Shown here: positions 16,970 through 25,008 of the stretch, piece after piece
Layout: the number at the start of each line of letters is the position of its first letter
Position numbering within the stretch: position 1 is the first letter of the stretch
Origin: an uncultured Phocaeicola sp.
Lineage (GTDB): Bacteria; Bacteroidota; Bacteroidia; Bacteroidales; Bacteroidaceae
Reading direction: 5' to 3'
DNA: 39,645 bases
NCBI GenBank assembly: GCA_947626525.1
Contig: CANQSM010000023.1
Location: 1-39,645, forward strand
Notes under the pieces: generated by a model
Database searches by the model: none
What the model was told of the DNA's origin: nothing
The model's input: the letters and a program-made list of their open reading frames with translations, nothing else
Made by a program: the position numbers and the translations under genes

Positions 16970-18223
16970 ATGAAAGAAGAATTGATCAAAAAGGCGTATG
17001 ACATTGCCAAAGAACGCTACGCAGCCCTTGGCGTAAACACAGACAAGGTACTGGATACTCTCCAGAACATTCAAATATCCATGCATTGCTGGCAAACCGA
17101 TGATGTGATTGGTTTCGAACCGAAAGCAGGCGCTTTATCAGGCGGAATACAGACTACCGGAAACTATCCGGGCAAAGCACGGAACATCGATGAAGTGCGC
17201 AAAGATCTGGAATTTGCCATGTCGTTGCTACCAGCCAAACAACGTGTCAACCTCCACGAAATCTACGGTGATTTCCAAGGCAAGTTCGTTGACCGCGACC
17301 AATGCTCCATCGAACTGTTCAAAAGCTGGATGGAGTGGGCCGACGCACAAGGAATCAAGCTGGATTTCAACTCTACGTCTTTCTCTCACCCGAAAAGTGG
17401 GAACCTCTCTCTCTCCAACCCGGACAAAGGTATCCGTGATTTCTGGATTGAGCATACAAAACGCTGCCGCGAAATAGCCGATGAAATCGGCAAGCACCAA
17501 GGCGACACCTGCTATATGAACCTTTGGGTACACGACGGAAGCAAGGATATTACTCTGAACCGTATGAAATACCGTGAACTATTCAACGATTCACTCGATC
17601 AGATATTTGCTGTGAAATACGACCACATGAAGACCGGTCTGGAAAGCAAAGTTTTCGGTATCGGACTGGAGCATTATACAGTAGGTTCCAACGAATTCTG
17701 CATGGGCTATGCTACCAAGCATCAGACTTACTTGACCATCGACACCGGACACTATCATCCGACAGAAGTGGCTGCCGACAAGGTTTCGTCCGCCCTGCTT
17801 TTCGTTCCGGGACTCATCTTGCACGTAAGCCGTCCTATCCGTTGGGATTCCGACCATGTCACCTTGATGGATGACGCTACTACTGAACTGTTCCAGGAAC
17901 TCGTTCGCTGCGACGCACTCGGCCGTACCGCCATTGCACTCGATTATTTCGATGCTTCCATCAACCGTATAGGCGCTTACGTTATCGGTACCCGTGCCGC
18001 ACAGAAGAGCCTGTTACGTGCATTGCTCGAACCGTTGGCTACCTTGCGTAAATATGAAGCTGAAGAAAAAGGATTCCAACGCCTTGCCTTGCTCGAAGAG
18101 GCCAAAGCATTGCCGTGGAACGCTGTATGGGATATGTTCTGCTTGAAGAACAATGTACCTGTAGGCGAAGAGTTCATCCCGGAAATTGAGAAATACGAAG
18201 CGGAAGTTACTTCCAAAAGATAA
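16970..18223 (+). CDS. rhaA: L-rhamnose isomerase
   Basis: 417 residues; interconverts L-rhamnose and L-rhamnulose with divalent metal in a TIM barrel. Early MHCWQTDDVIGFEP, then HEIYGDFQGKFVDRDQ, NLWVHDGSKDI and TIDTGHYHPTEVAADKVS contain the expected acidic and histidine ligands. Length matches the family (about 415-420). It is the second gene of the operon. Confidence 0.97.
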   Translation: MKEELIKKAYDIAKERYAALGVNTDKVLDTLQNIQISMHCWQTDDVIGFEPKAGALSGGIQTTGNYPGKARNIDEVRKDLEFAMSLLPAKQRVNLHEIYGDFQGKFVDRDQCSIELFKSWMEWADAQGIKLDFNSTSFSHPKSGNLSLSNPDKGIRDFWIEHTKRCREIADEIGKHQGDTCYMNLWVHDGSKDITLNRMKYRELFNDSLDQIFAVKYDHMKTGLESKVFGIGLEHYTVGSNEFCMGYATKHQTYLTIDTGHYHPTEVAADKVSSALLFVPGLILHVSRPIRWDSDHVTLMDDATTELFQELVRCDALGRTAIALDYFDASINRIGAYVIGTRAAQKSLLRALLEPLATLRKYEAEEKGFQRLALLEEAKALPWNAVWDMFCLKNNVPVGEEFIPEIEKYEAEVTSKR

Positions 18224-18308
18224 TGATTAGCTTGTCTATAAAAGAAATAGGTGGGAAAAACAGGTTCCCATCCTATTTCCCGGACAACTATTATGAAACA
18301 TAGAAATT

Positions 18309-19340
18309 ATGGAAATCATTATAGGATTATTGATTATTGCCATCGGAAGCTTCGGGCAAAGCAGTTCTTATGTACCCATCAATAAAATAAAACAATGGAG
18401 TTGGGAAAGTTTCTGGTTGATTCAGGGCGCATTCGCATGGATTGTTTTCCCGTTACTCGGTGCCCTGCTGGCCATTCCCGAAGGATATACACTGTTCGAC
18501 TTATGGAGTGAGGGCGGCGCATCCACCTCCATCATATTCGGAGTTTTATGGGGTATTGGCGGACTGACATTCGGATTAGGCATGCGCTACCTGGGAGTAG
18601 CTCTCGGACAAAGTATCGGTATGGGAACCTGTTCCGCTTTCGGAACAATTCTACCTCCTTTAATGGCCGGTAACGATTTATTCCACGGAAAAGGACTGTT
18701 ACTTTTAATCGGTGTCTGCATCACTTTAGCCGGTATTGCCGTGATTGGATATGCGGGAAGCCTCCGCAGCAAGAACATGACGGAAGAAGAAAAGAAAGCC
18801 GCCATTAAAGACTTTGCACTGACTAAGGGTTTGATTGTAGCGTTCTTGGCCGGAGCCATGAGTGCCTGCTTCAATTTAGGATTGGAAGGAGGAAAGGAAA
18901 TACAACAGGTGGCGTTAGCTAATGGAGTAGCTCCACTTTATGCCGGACTTCCGGTAATCTTTCTCGTCACGTTTGGCGGATTCCTGACAAACGCCGCTTA
19001 TTGTATCCAGCAAAATATTAAAAACGGCACAGGTAAAGAGTATTTCAGCGTACCAAGCAATGTGTTCGTGAGCAATATTTTGTTCTGTGCTTTGGCCGGC
19101 GTGTTGTGGTATTCTCAATTCTTCGGACTGGCTATGGGAAAAAGTTTTCTGCCGGAGGACTCTATCCTTTATGCTTTCTCGTGGAGTATACTGATGTCAC
19201 TCAATGTCATCTTCTCCAATGTATGGGGAATCATTCTTAAAGAATGGAAAGGAGTGAAACCAAGTACTATCACTGTATTAATCATCGGATTACTAATCCT
19301 TATATTATCCATCATCATTGTGTCGATTGCGCAACAGTAA
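18309..19340 (+). CDS. rhaT: L-rhamnose/proton symporter
   Basis: 343 residues with about ten hydrophobic segments from the first residues (MEIIIGLLIIAIGSFGQSSS) to the last (VLIIGLLILILSIIIVSIAQ). The fold is the drug/metabolite-transporter type used by RhaT. Signature-like GFGLGMRYLGVALGQSIGMG (here starting TFGLGMRYLG) and the large central charged loop (LRSKNMTEEEKKAAIKD) are consistent. It brings L-rhamnose across the inner membrane. It sits 85 bases after rhaA and 23 before rhaD. Confidence 0.93.
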   Translation: MEIIIGLLIIAIGSFGQSSSYVPINKIKQWSWESFWLIQGAFAWIVFPLLGALLAIPEGYTLFDLWSEGGASTSIIFGVLWGIGGLTFGLGMRYLGVALGQSIGMGTCSAFGTILPPLMAGNDLFHGKGLLLLIGVCITLAGIAVIGYAGSLRSKNMTEEEKKAAIKDFALTKGLIVAFLAGAMSACFNLGLEGGKEIQQVALANGVAPLYAGLPVIFLVTFGGFLTNAAYCIQQNIKNGTGKEYFSVPSNVFVSNILFCALAGVLWYSQFFGLAMGKSFLPEDSILYAFSWSILMSLNVIFSNVWGIILKEWKGVKPSTITVLIIGLLILILSIIIVSIAQQ

Positions 19341-19363
19341 CTTATTAAAAACAACAATAAAAC

Positions 19364-20173
19364 ATGAAATCTATCTTAGATAATCGTCCGGCACTCGCCA
19401 AAGAGGTGAATAAAGTAGCCGAAGTAGCCGGATACTTATGGCAAAAGGGATGGGCCGAACGCAACGGGGGAAACATCACGGTTAACATTACCGAATTTGT
19501 AGATGATGAAATCCGCCAAATGCCCGCTATCAGTGAAGTGAAACCTATCGGTACAACTTTACCGAATTTAAAGGGGTGCTATTTTTATTGCAAAGGGACC
19601 AACATGCGTATGCGCGACTTGGCACGCTGGCCCATGGAAAACGGATCGATTATCCGTATTCTTGATGACTGCGCCCATTATGTCATTATTGCCGACAATC
19701 CGGTACGTCCCACTTCGGAACTCCCGTCACATCTGAGTGTACACAATTACCTCATCGGTAAGGGCTCGCCATACAAAGCATCTGTCCATACACATCCCAT
19801 CGAACTGATTGCTTTGACTCACAGTAAGAAATATCTCGAAAAGGATGTGGCAACCAGAATGCTATGGAGTATGATTCCAGAGACAAAAGCTTTCTGTCCA
19901 CGAGGCTTGGGTATCATACCTTACAAATTGCCAAGTTCTGTGGAACTGGCCGATGCGACCATTAAGGAATTGGAAGACTACGATGTGGTAATGTGGGAAA
20001 AACACGGCGTATTTGCTGTTGACTGCGATGTCATGCAGGCTTTCGACCAGATTGATGTATTGAATAAATCCGCTTTAATCTACATTGCGGCCAAAAACAT
20101 GGGATTCGAGCCGGAAGGTATGAGTGATGAACAAATGAAAGAAATGAGTGTAGCATTCAATTTACCTAAATAA
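19364..20173 (+). CDS. rhaD: L-rhamnulose-1-phosphate aldolase
   Basis: 269 residues, class II zinc aldolase splitting L-rhamnulose 1-phosphate into dihydroxyacetone phosphate and L-lactaldehyde. GWAERNGGNITVNIT forms the phosphate-binding start. The metal ligands are in ASVHTHPIELIAL, with a further histidine in VMWEKHGVFAV. It ends the operon, with a terminator 20 bases later. No lactaldehyde reductase or RhaR regulator follows here. Confidence 0.95.
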   Translation: MKSILDNRPALAKEVNKVAEVAGYLWQKGWAERNGGNITVNITEFVDDEIRQMPAISEVKPIGTTLPNLKGCYFYCKGTNMRMRDLARWPMENGSIIRILDDCAHYVIIADNPVRPTSELPSHLSVHNYLIGKGSPYKASVHTHPIELIALTHSKKYLEKDVATRMLWSMIPETKAFCPRGLGIIPYKLPSSVELADATIKELEDYDVVMWEKHGVFAVDCDVMQAFDQIDVLNKSALIYIAAKNMGFEPEGMSDEQMKEMSVAFNLPK

Positions 20174-20192
20174 CATTATTCTTTCTAAGGAA

Positions 20193-20225
20193 AAGCGGGA
20201 AGCTGAAGTGATTCATTTCCCGCTT
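20193..20225 (+). terminator. rhaD intrinsic terminator
   Basis: AAGCGGGAA (20193-20201) pairs perfectly with TTCCCGCTT (20217-20225), and ATTTTTGTTTG follows. It is a classical terminator 20 bases after the rhaD stop. Confidence 0.85.
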
Positions 20226-20243
20226 ATTTTTGTTTGATTATAT

Positions 20244-20447
20244 TCAAGAGAGTCTGTCGAAGAAATTAAGTCCCCCCCTCTGTACATTATCGAAACAACC
20301 GTTCGTCACATGAATATTCTCAATATTTGTCTGCTCATCATAGCCGGTAATCACCACTCCATACAAGCTTTTTCCGACTAGTCGCGTTATATTATGAAGG
20401 TGGATAGAAATCGCTTCTGTTGAAGTGGCAGGATTACCTTGGCTTGT
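20244..20447 (-). pseudogene. 3' remnant of a GH28-like parallel beta-helix pectinase
   Basis: An open minus-strand frame of 67 codons lacks a start and is bounded by TAG at 20448-20450. It contains ISIHLHNITRLVGKSLYGVV, then ITGYDEQTNIENIHVTNGCF and DNVQRGG. These repeats (NI.. HNIT.., NIENIHVTN.. F.NV) are typical of the last turns of GH28 polygalacturonases or related right-handed beta-helix enzymes. A C7 tract (20272-20278) sits in the last codons and may have changed the original ending. It lies downstream of the enzyme operon and in its direction, so it was probably an eighth gene. About 400 bases of unrelated GC-rich DNA now replace its 5' part. Confidence 0.7.
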
Positions 20448-20501
20448 CTAATGAAATCACTTGGGTATAAATGACGGAATTGCTTAGGTTTGGCTGGCGG
20501 T

Positions 20502-20583
20502 AAGCCGCAGGCTTGTCCAAGGTCGAGCCGTAGGCGTATCACTTCGGGTAGCCGCAGGCCTACGGCTCGGGAAGTGGTACGCC
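20502..20583. repeat. GC-rich block of overlapping, mutually exclusive inverted repeats
   Basis: CGAGCCGTAGGC (20524-20535) pairs perfectly with GCCTACGGCTCG (20558-20569). GGCGTATCACTTC (20533-20545) pairs, with one G-U, with GAAGTGGTACGCC (20571-20583). The two stems share bases 533-535 and interlock in pseudoknot order. A smaller AAGCC/GGCTT hairpin lies at 20502-20514. The rest of 20450-20820 is GC-rich, with no convincing gene on either strand. It looks foreign to its neighbours and may belong to a dispersed repeat family. Confidence 0.7.
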
Positions 20584-20821
20584 TGTCACTTGTCATCGCT
20601 CGACACGTCCGTTGTCTTTACTCGTCCTGCCGGTCGTTTTTCTTTGTACATGCGGCGCGCTCATCGCCAAAAGTCGCCTGTTTCATCGGGGGAATACCTC
20701 TTCCCGGCCTTTCGACCCCTACCTGATTTCTTTTCCGCCTATTCTGATGAGATGCATCTGTTGGGAAACTCCGGCAAATCGTCTTGTATGTCTGAGGGTT
20801 TATCGGAGAGATTATAAGATT

Positions 20822-20860
20822 ACCCGGATAGCTATCGGCAAAGTGGATAGCCATCCGGGT
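20822..20860. terminator. Terminator-like hairpin at the end of the enzyme operon
   Basis: ACCCGGATAGCTATC (20822-20836) pairs with GATAGCCATCCGGGT (20846-20860), 14 of 15 positions, around a 9-base loop. It begins 7 bases past the stop of the last minus-strand enzyme gene. The T-run after it is weak in the minus direction. Confidence 0.6.
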
Positions 20861-20866
20861 GTTTCT

Positions 20867-23800
20867 TTATTTCAGGTCAATCAGCATGTATTTTATTCGC
20901 TGACGACGCCAGGTGTATACTACATGTATCTTTCCGTCCTTGCCTTGTATGATACTCGGATAAGAGTATTGGCTTATCGGACTTTCTTCCAGTGTCAGTT
21001 TGTGTGTCCAGTGGATGCCGTCGTCTGATACGGCGAGGCTCAATGGGGTGCGGGAACCTTTCGGGGTGCCGGGCAGGGTTTCAAAATTGTTATATACCAA
21101 TGCATGCCGTCCGTCTTGCAAGGTCACTGCGTCCGTGCCGGAATTATTGTTCTCGATATCCAGCAAGGTCACTTTGCTCCAAGTGTCACCGTTGTCACTG
21201 CTCCAGCTTGTGGCGATTTTTGCGTTGCGTGTACGGCAAAGCACTTGCAGGCGTCCGTCCTTGTGGCGTAGGATGCTCGGTTGGATGGCATAGATGGGTT
21301 GAGCTCCTTCTCCTTGAATGGCTTCTCCGCCTTCCATGTCATCTTCTGCTTTCGTTCCGGCTTTTCTTAATTGGGTGGGAATATTCCATTCCGCTTCTAC
21401 CGGACCTACTTTGCGCCATGTCTTTCCGTTGTCGTCCGAGATTTCGAAATGGATACGCCAGCCTTCTTTTCCTTCTGTACTGCTGGGACAGATAATACGT
21501 CCGTTGATGTATTCCGGTTTATTCTTTATGGGTCCCAGGAAGCCTTTTGGAAGAGCTTCGCGTTTGCTCCATGTTTTGCCTCCGTCATTAGAGCGTACAA
21601 GCCAACCGCTCCAGTCGCCTACACTCAGTCCTATTTTATAGAAGAGTAAGATTTCATTCTTGCCGGGAATCTGGAACAATACGGGGTTCCAGCACGCTTT
21701 GCGGTGTGCCTGGGCTACATTTCCTTTGAAGGTGGAAGCCACCGGACCTGCGCTGGCCGGAGTGGTTTCCGCAGTGATTCCTGCAAGTGCCGCATCCGGG
21801 TCGTTGAGGCTGAATACACCGTCGCCCGCCAGATAAGGCGCACTCCATTCCGTGGCTCCTTTCGGCTTGCGGCATACCCAAATGCAGCAGTTCGGGTTGC
21901 GCTCTTTGGTGCCACCGAAAAAAGCGGCTACCAAATCTCCGTTTTTCAGCTCCACAATGGTCGCGCCGTGGCATTCCGGGAACGAAGCTTTTTCGTATAG
22001 AAACTCGTCTGTGAGGATTCCTTCACGTTCCTTTCCAATGGATGGGTCGAATGGGATGTCGATATGGTAAGTGCCTGAAACGGCTTTCCATATAGTGCCT
22101 TTTGCGTCACGGCGGACAAAGGTGAAGTCCGGGTCGTTTACAGCTTTTTCGTCAGACGTGGGCAGGTATACCAAAGCTGTGGTGTTGCAAGGTATCGTGA
22201 TGTCCCAGACAAGCCGGTTTCCTTTCCGTTTCCAGTAGCTTGCCATTTCACCGTATAAAGTTTGGTGTGTGGCATTTACGTGGCCCAGTTCTTGGATGGA
22301 GAAATCCGGTTTCAGCATGATTTCTTTGTAACCGGGTTGTGCCGGATTGAATCCTGCTAAATCTCTGAAATACCATGTCAACAAATCGCCGAGAATCATT
22401 ACGTGGTTCAAACTGTTCATTTTGCGGCTGGCCGTGTCTCCGTTCCATAGTTCCCATATAGCTGTGGCTCCCTTTTCAATCATGTAGCCATAGCTTGGGT
22501 AGGTTTTCTGGCTTGCCAGCAGGAGGGCGATGTCGCCCCGTCCGATGCGAGTCAGTTCGCTCATAAGCCAGTTCATACCAATCACACCACAGCTGATATG
22601 TCCTTTATAACGATCAATGATGGTGGTGATGAGATTTTTCTCCACTTCGGCGCAGTAAGCTTCAGGTACCATGTCGAATGCCAAAGGCAACAGATTTGCG
22701 GTAACGGTATTATTTCCGTAGAAGATGCTGTCCGGATAGAGATAATGGGGTGTCTTAACCTGTGAAGTTCCTTTTTTCACGGTCAGGAAGTACTTATTGA
22801 AACATTCCTTTATCTGTTCCGCATCTTTGTCATACGCGAGGGCTTCACTCTCCAATCCCAGCAGACGGGCAAACTTCACCAATAGTTTGGACATTTTGTA
22901 GTAGTAAGCCGTAGCAATCAGTTGTCCATCCGTTTTGCGGGCGGGATCTTGACTGTGAATCAGTTCCGGAGACTCAGGCGGCATGCACCAGTCGCCAAAC
23001 TTGTCGGCGGTGATGATTCCTTCTTTCGAAGTATATTCGCTGCGTATGTGGTACAGCCATTTCTTGATGGCTTCATAATTTTTGCGGATGGGTTCTATGT
23101 TGCCAAACTGTTCGTATAGCATGTTGCATACTACGGGTAGTGTGGACGACCAGGTCATTTCCGAAGTGTAATAGTTGTAATAGGCTGGACAGATGTCGGG
23201 GATGCAACCGTCTTCGCGTTGCGCTTCGCGCATGTCATCGGTCCATTTGGCATACATGTTTCCGTTGTTGAACATAAAGCTCTCGCCCCAAGTGCCCATG
23301 GCATGGTCGCCCGTCCAAGGTTGCCGTTCGTCACGCTGCGGACAGTCGAGCGGAACACCTTTGTAGTTGCTGGAGATACCCCACCAGGCATTTCGGAAGA
23401 TATGATTCATGATATCGTTAGAGCATTCGAACGTACCATTGTTCTCGAAGTTATCGTAAATGACTTCGGCCACGAGGTCTTCCGCTTTCAGGTCTTTGTA
23501 ACCGGTCACTTCGGCATATTGGAATCCGTGGTAAGAGAAGCGTGAACTCCATGAGGTATTGTTCTCTTTGCCGTTGCAAATGTAGTAATCGGTACTTTGG
23601 CTGTGGCGCAGGTTCTCCACGTCAAGCTCTGTACCATCGTTCATGACCCGCTCGGCATAGCGAATGCGGATGGTGTCGCCTGCTGCCGTATTGCGTATGT
23701 TGAGGCGAATCCAGCCGGCCGTGTTTTGTCCGAAGTCAATCATATATCGGTCACCGTATTGTTTGAACGTGATTGGTTTCAAAGTCTGCATCACTTTCAT

Positions 23801-24826
23801 GTTGGGGGCGGTATTTCCACGGAGTGTACCGTAAGGCAGTGACACGCGTTGAGCATGCAACCATTTGGAGTCGTTGTAACCGGGTTTTGTCCAGTCGCCG
23901 AGTTCCATGCGCGCATCGTAAATTTCTCCATCGTATTCGTTGTTGCTACGGATAGGGCCTTGTGCGGTAAGACGCCATTTTTCATCGCTGCTAATACGCT
24001 GTATGCTTCCATCAGTGTATTCGATAATCAGATTCAACCGTAATTTGGGATAACCGAATGTGGGGATTTTATAGGGTTTGTAGTTCTGGCGCATAGTATA
24101 AAAACGCCCGTTGCCCAATGTTACTCCGATGGCATTGTTCGCATTGTTTCCGGTTAACTGTTCGGTCACATCAAATGAATTGTAGAGAACCGTACGTCGG
24201 TAATCGCTTGGAGCAGGAGCCAGCACTTGGTCACCTATACGTTGCCCGTTGATAAAAAGTTCGTACATACCCAGACCACTGAGGTGTACTGTAGCTCGTT
24301 TTATTTCTTTGGGTTGGGTTTTGAATTCCGTACGTAGATAGCGTGAACTCATTCGGCTGTGCGAGTCTTCCCGATCCCATTCAAAAGGAGCATCCCAGCC
24401 AATCCAGCGTCCACCCCAATGGATTTCGCCTAAAATTCCCATGCCCCATTCGGCAGGTTCGCTCCAGTTGCTTTCTCCTTTGGTCGTATATACTTTGACT
24501 TTCCAGTAACAACGTTGGTTGCTTTTTAATTTTTTACCTTGATAAGGTACCCAGACGGATTGCTCGGAATCCACTTTTCCCGAATTCCATAAATCTCCTT
24601 CACCGGCAGCCAGTTTTTCCGGAGAAGAAGCTACCAGAATCTGATAGGCTGTCTGCATTACTCCTCGGTCTGTCGACTGAATTATCCAGCTTAGACGCGG
24701 ATGTTGATTCTCCACGCTGAGCGGACGTTCCATCTGCTCCGTGCGAAGCAGTGTTACGTTCACGGTTGCATGGAGAGTGAATGAGAGGAATAAGACACTT
24801 AAAAATAAACTTATTCTTTGTTTCAT
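20867..24826 (-). CDS. GH78 alpha-L-rhamnosidase fused to a sialidase-like (BNR) domain
   Basis: 1319 residues with a signal peptide (LFLSVLFLSFTLHATV). Residues about 25-900 are GH78: N-terminal sandwich domains, the (alpha/alpha)6 barrel with general-acid region DCPQRDERQPWTGDHAMGTW (Glu500), and the probable base Glu792 in ATAIWELWNGD. Residues about 935-1319 form a sialidase-like beta-propeller. It starts ECHGATIVELKNGDLVAAFF and has four Asp-box-like motifs: SNDGGKTW (1079), SDDNGKTW (1130), SSDNGDTW (1209) and SDDGIHW (1267). No FRIP motif of true GH33 sialidases is seen. One protein may therefore remove L-rhamnose and then the acid sugar beneath it, for example Kdo, to which RG-II side chain C links rhamnose. 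That reading is inference. It is the last gene of the operon, 182 bases after the GH140 gene. Confidence 0.9.
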   Translation of the reverse strand: MKQRISLFLSVLFLSFTLHATVNVTLLRTEQMERPLSVENQHPRLSWIIQSTDRGVMQTAYQILVASSPEKLAAGEGDLWNSGKVDSEQSVWVPYQGKKLKSNQRCYWKVKVYTTKGESNWSEPAEWGMGILGEIHWGGRWIGWDAPFEWDREDSHSRMSSRYLRTEFKTQPKEIKRATVHLSGLGMYELFINGQRIGDQVLAPAPSDYRRTVLYNSFDVTEQLTGNNANNAIGVTLGNGRFYTMRQNYKPYKIPTFGYPKLRLNLIIEYTDGSIQRISSDEKWRLTAQGPIRSNNEYDGEIYDARMELGDWTKPGYNDSKWLHAQRVSLPYGTLRGNTAPNMKVMQTLKPITFKQYGDRYMIDFGQNTAGWIRLNIRNTAAGDTIRIRYAERVMNDGTELDVENLRHSQSTDYYICNGKENNTSWSSRFSYHGFQYAEVTGYKDLKAEDLVAEVIYDNFENNGTFECSNDIMNHIFRNAWWGISSNYKGVPLDCPQRDERQPWTGDHAMGTWGESFMFNNGNMYAKWTDDMREAQREDGCIPDICPAYYNYYTSEMTWSSTLPVVCNMLYEQFGNIEPIRKNYEAIKKWLYHIRSEYTSKEGIITADKFGDWCMPPESPELIHSQDPARKTDGQLIATAYYYKMSKLLVKFARLLGLESEALAYDKDAEQIKECFNKYFLTVKKGTSQVKTPHYLYPDSIFYGNNTVTANLLPLAFDMVPEAYCAEVEKNLITTIIDRYKGHISCGVIGMNWLMSELTRIGRGDIALLLASQKTYPSYGYMIEKGATAIWELWNGDTASRKMNSLNHVMILGDLLTWYFRDLAGFNPAQPGYKEIMLKPDFSIQELGHVNATHQTLYGEMASYWKRKGNRLVWDITIPCNTTALVYLPTSDEKAVNDPDFTFVRRDAKGTIWKAVSGTYHIDIPFDPSIGKEREGILTDEFLYEKASFPECHGATIVELKNGDLVAAFFGGTKERNPNCCIWVCRKPKGATEWSAPYLAGDGVFSLNDPDAALAGITAETTPASAGPVASTFKGNVAQAHRKACWNPVLFQIPGKNEILLFYKIGLSVGDWSGWLVRSNDGGKTWSKREALPKGFLGPIKNKPEYINGRIICPSSTEGKEGWRIHFEISDDNGKTWRKVGPVEAEWNIPTQLRKAGTKAEDDMEGGEAIQGEGAQPIYAIQPSILRHKDGRLQVLCRTRNAKIATSWSSDNGDTWSKVTLLDIENNNSGTDAVTLQDGRHALVYNNFETLPGTPKGSRTPLSLAVSDDGIHWTHKLTLEESPISQYSYPSIIQGKDGKIHVVYTWRRQRIKYMLIDLK

Positions 24827-24985
24827 GATAAAGGGTTGTTTTTCTTTTTTATATCGTTTCGTGATTGGAGGGAACTGTTATTCCGAAGCGTACAGTTTGT
24901 ATCCCAATATGGAGATAGCTATGCGGTGTAAAGTTCCCTAAGTATGGAAAGAAAGGGGACCGAAAATTGATGTCTTTTTCAGTTT

Positions 24986-24995
24986 CCCCCCCCCC
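24986..24995. repeat. Ten-cytosine homopolymer between two enzyme genes
   Basis: A run of ten C (ten G on the coding strand) lies 14-23 bases past the GH140 stop, in the leader of the GH78-sialidase-like gene. It is non-coding. Length changes could alter mRNA processing or coupling but would not shift a reading frame. The remaining gap (24827-25008) holds no gene. Confidence 0.9.
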
Positions 24996-25008
24996 TCGTT
25001 TATACCAA

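Noticed and set aside
20387-20866. Several 67-138-residue frames on both strands of the GC-rich region
   Set aside because: They overlap each other and the inverted repeats and have no start signals or domains; GC-rich DNA simply has few stops.
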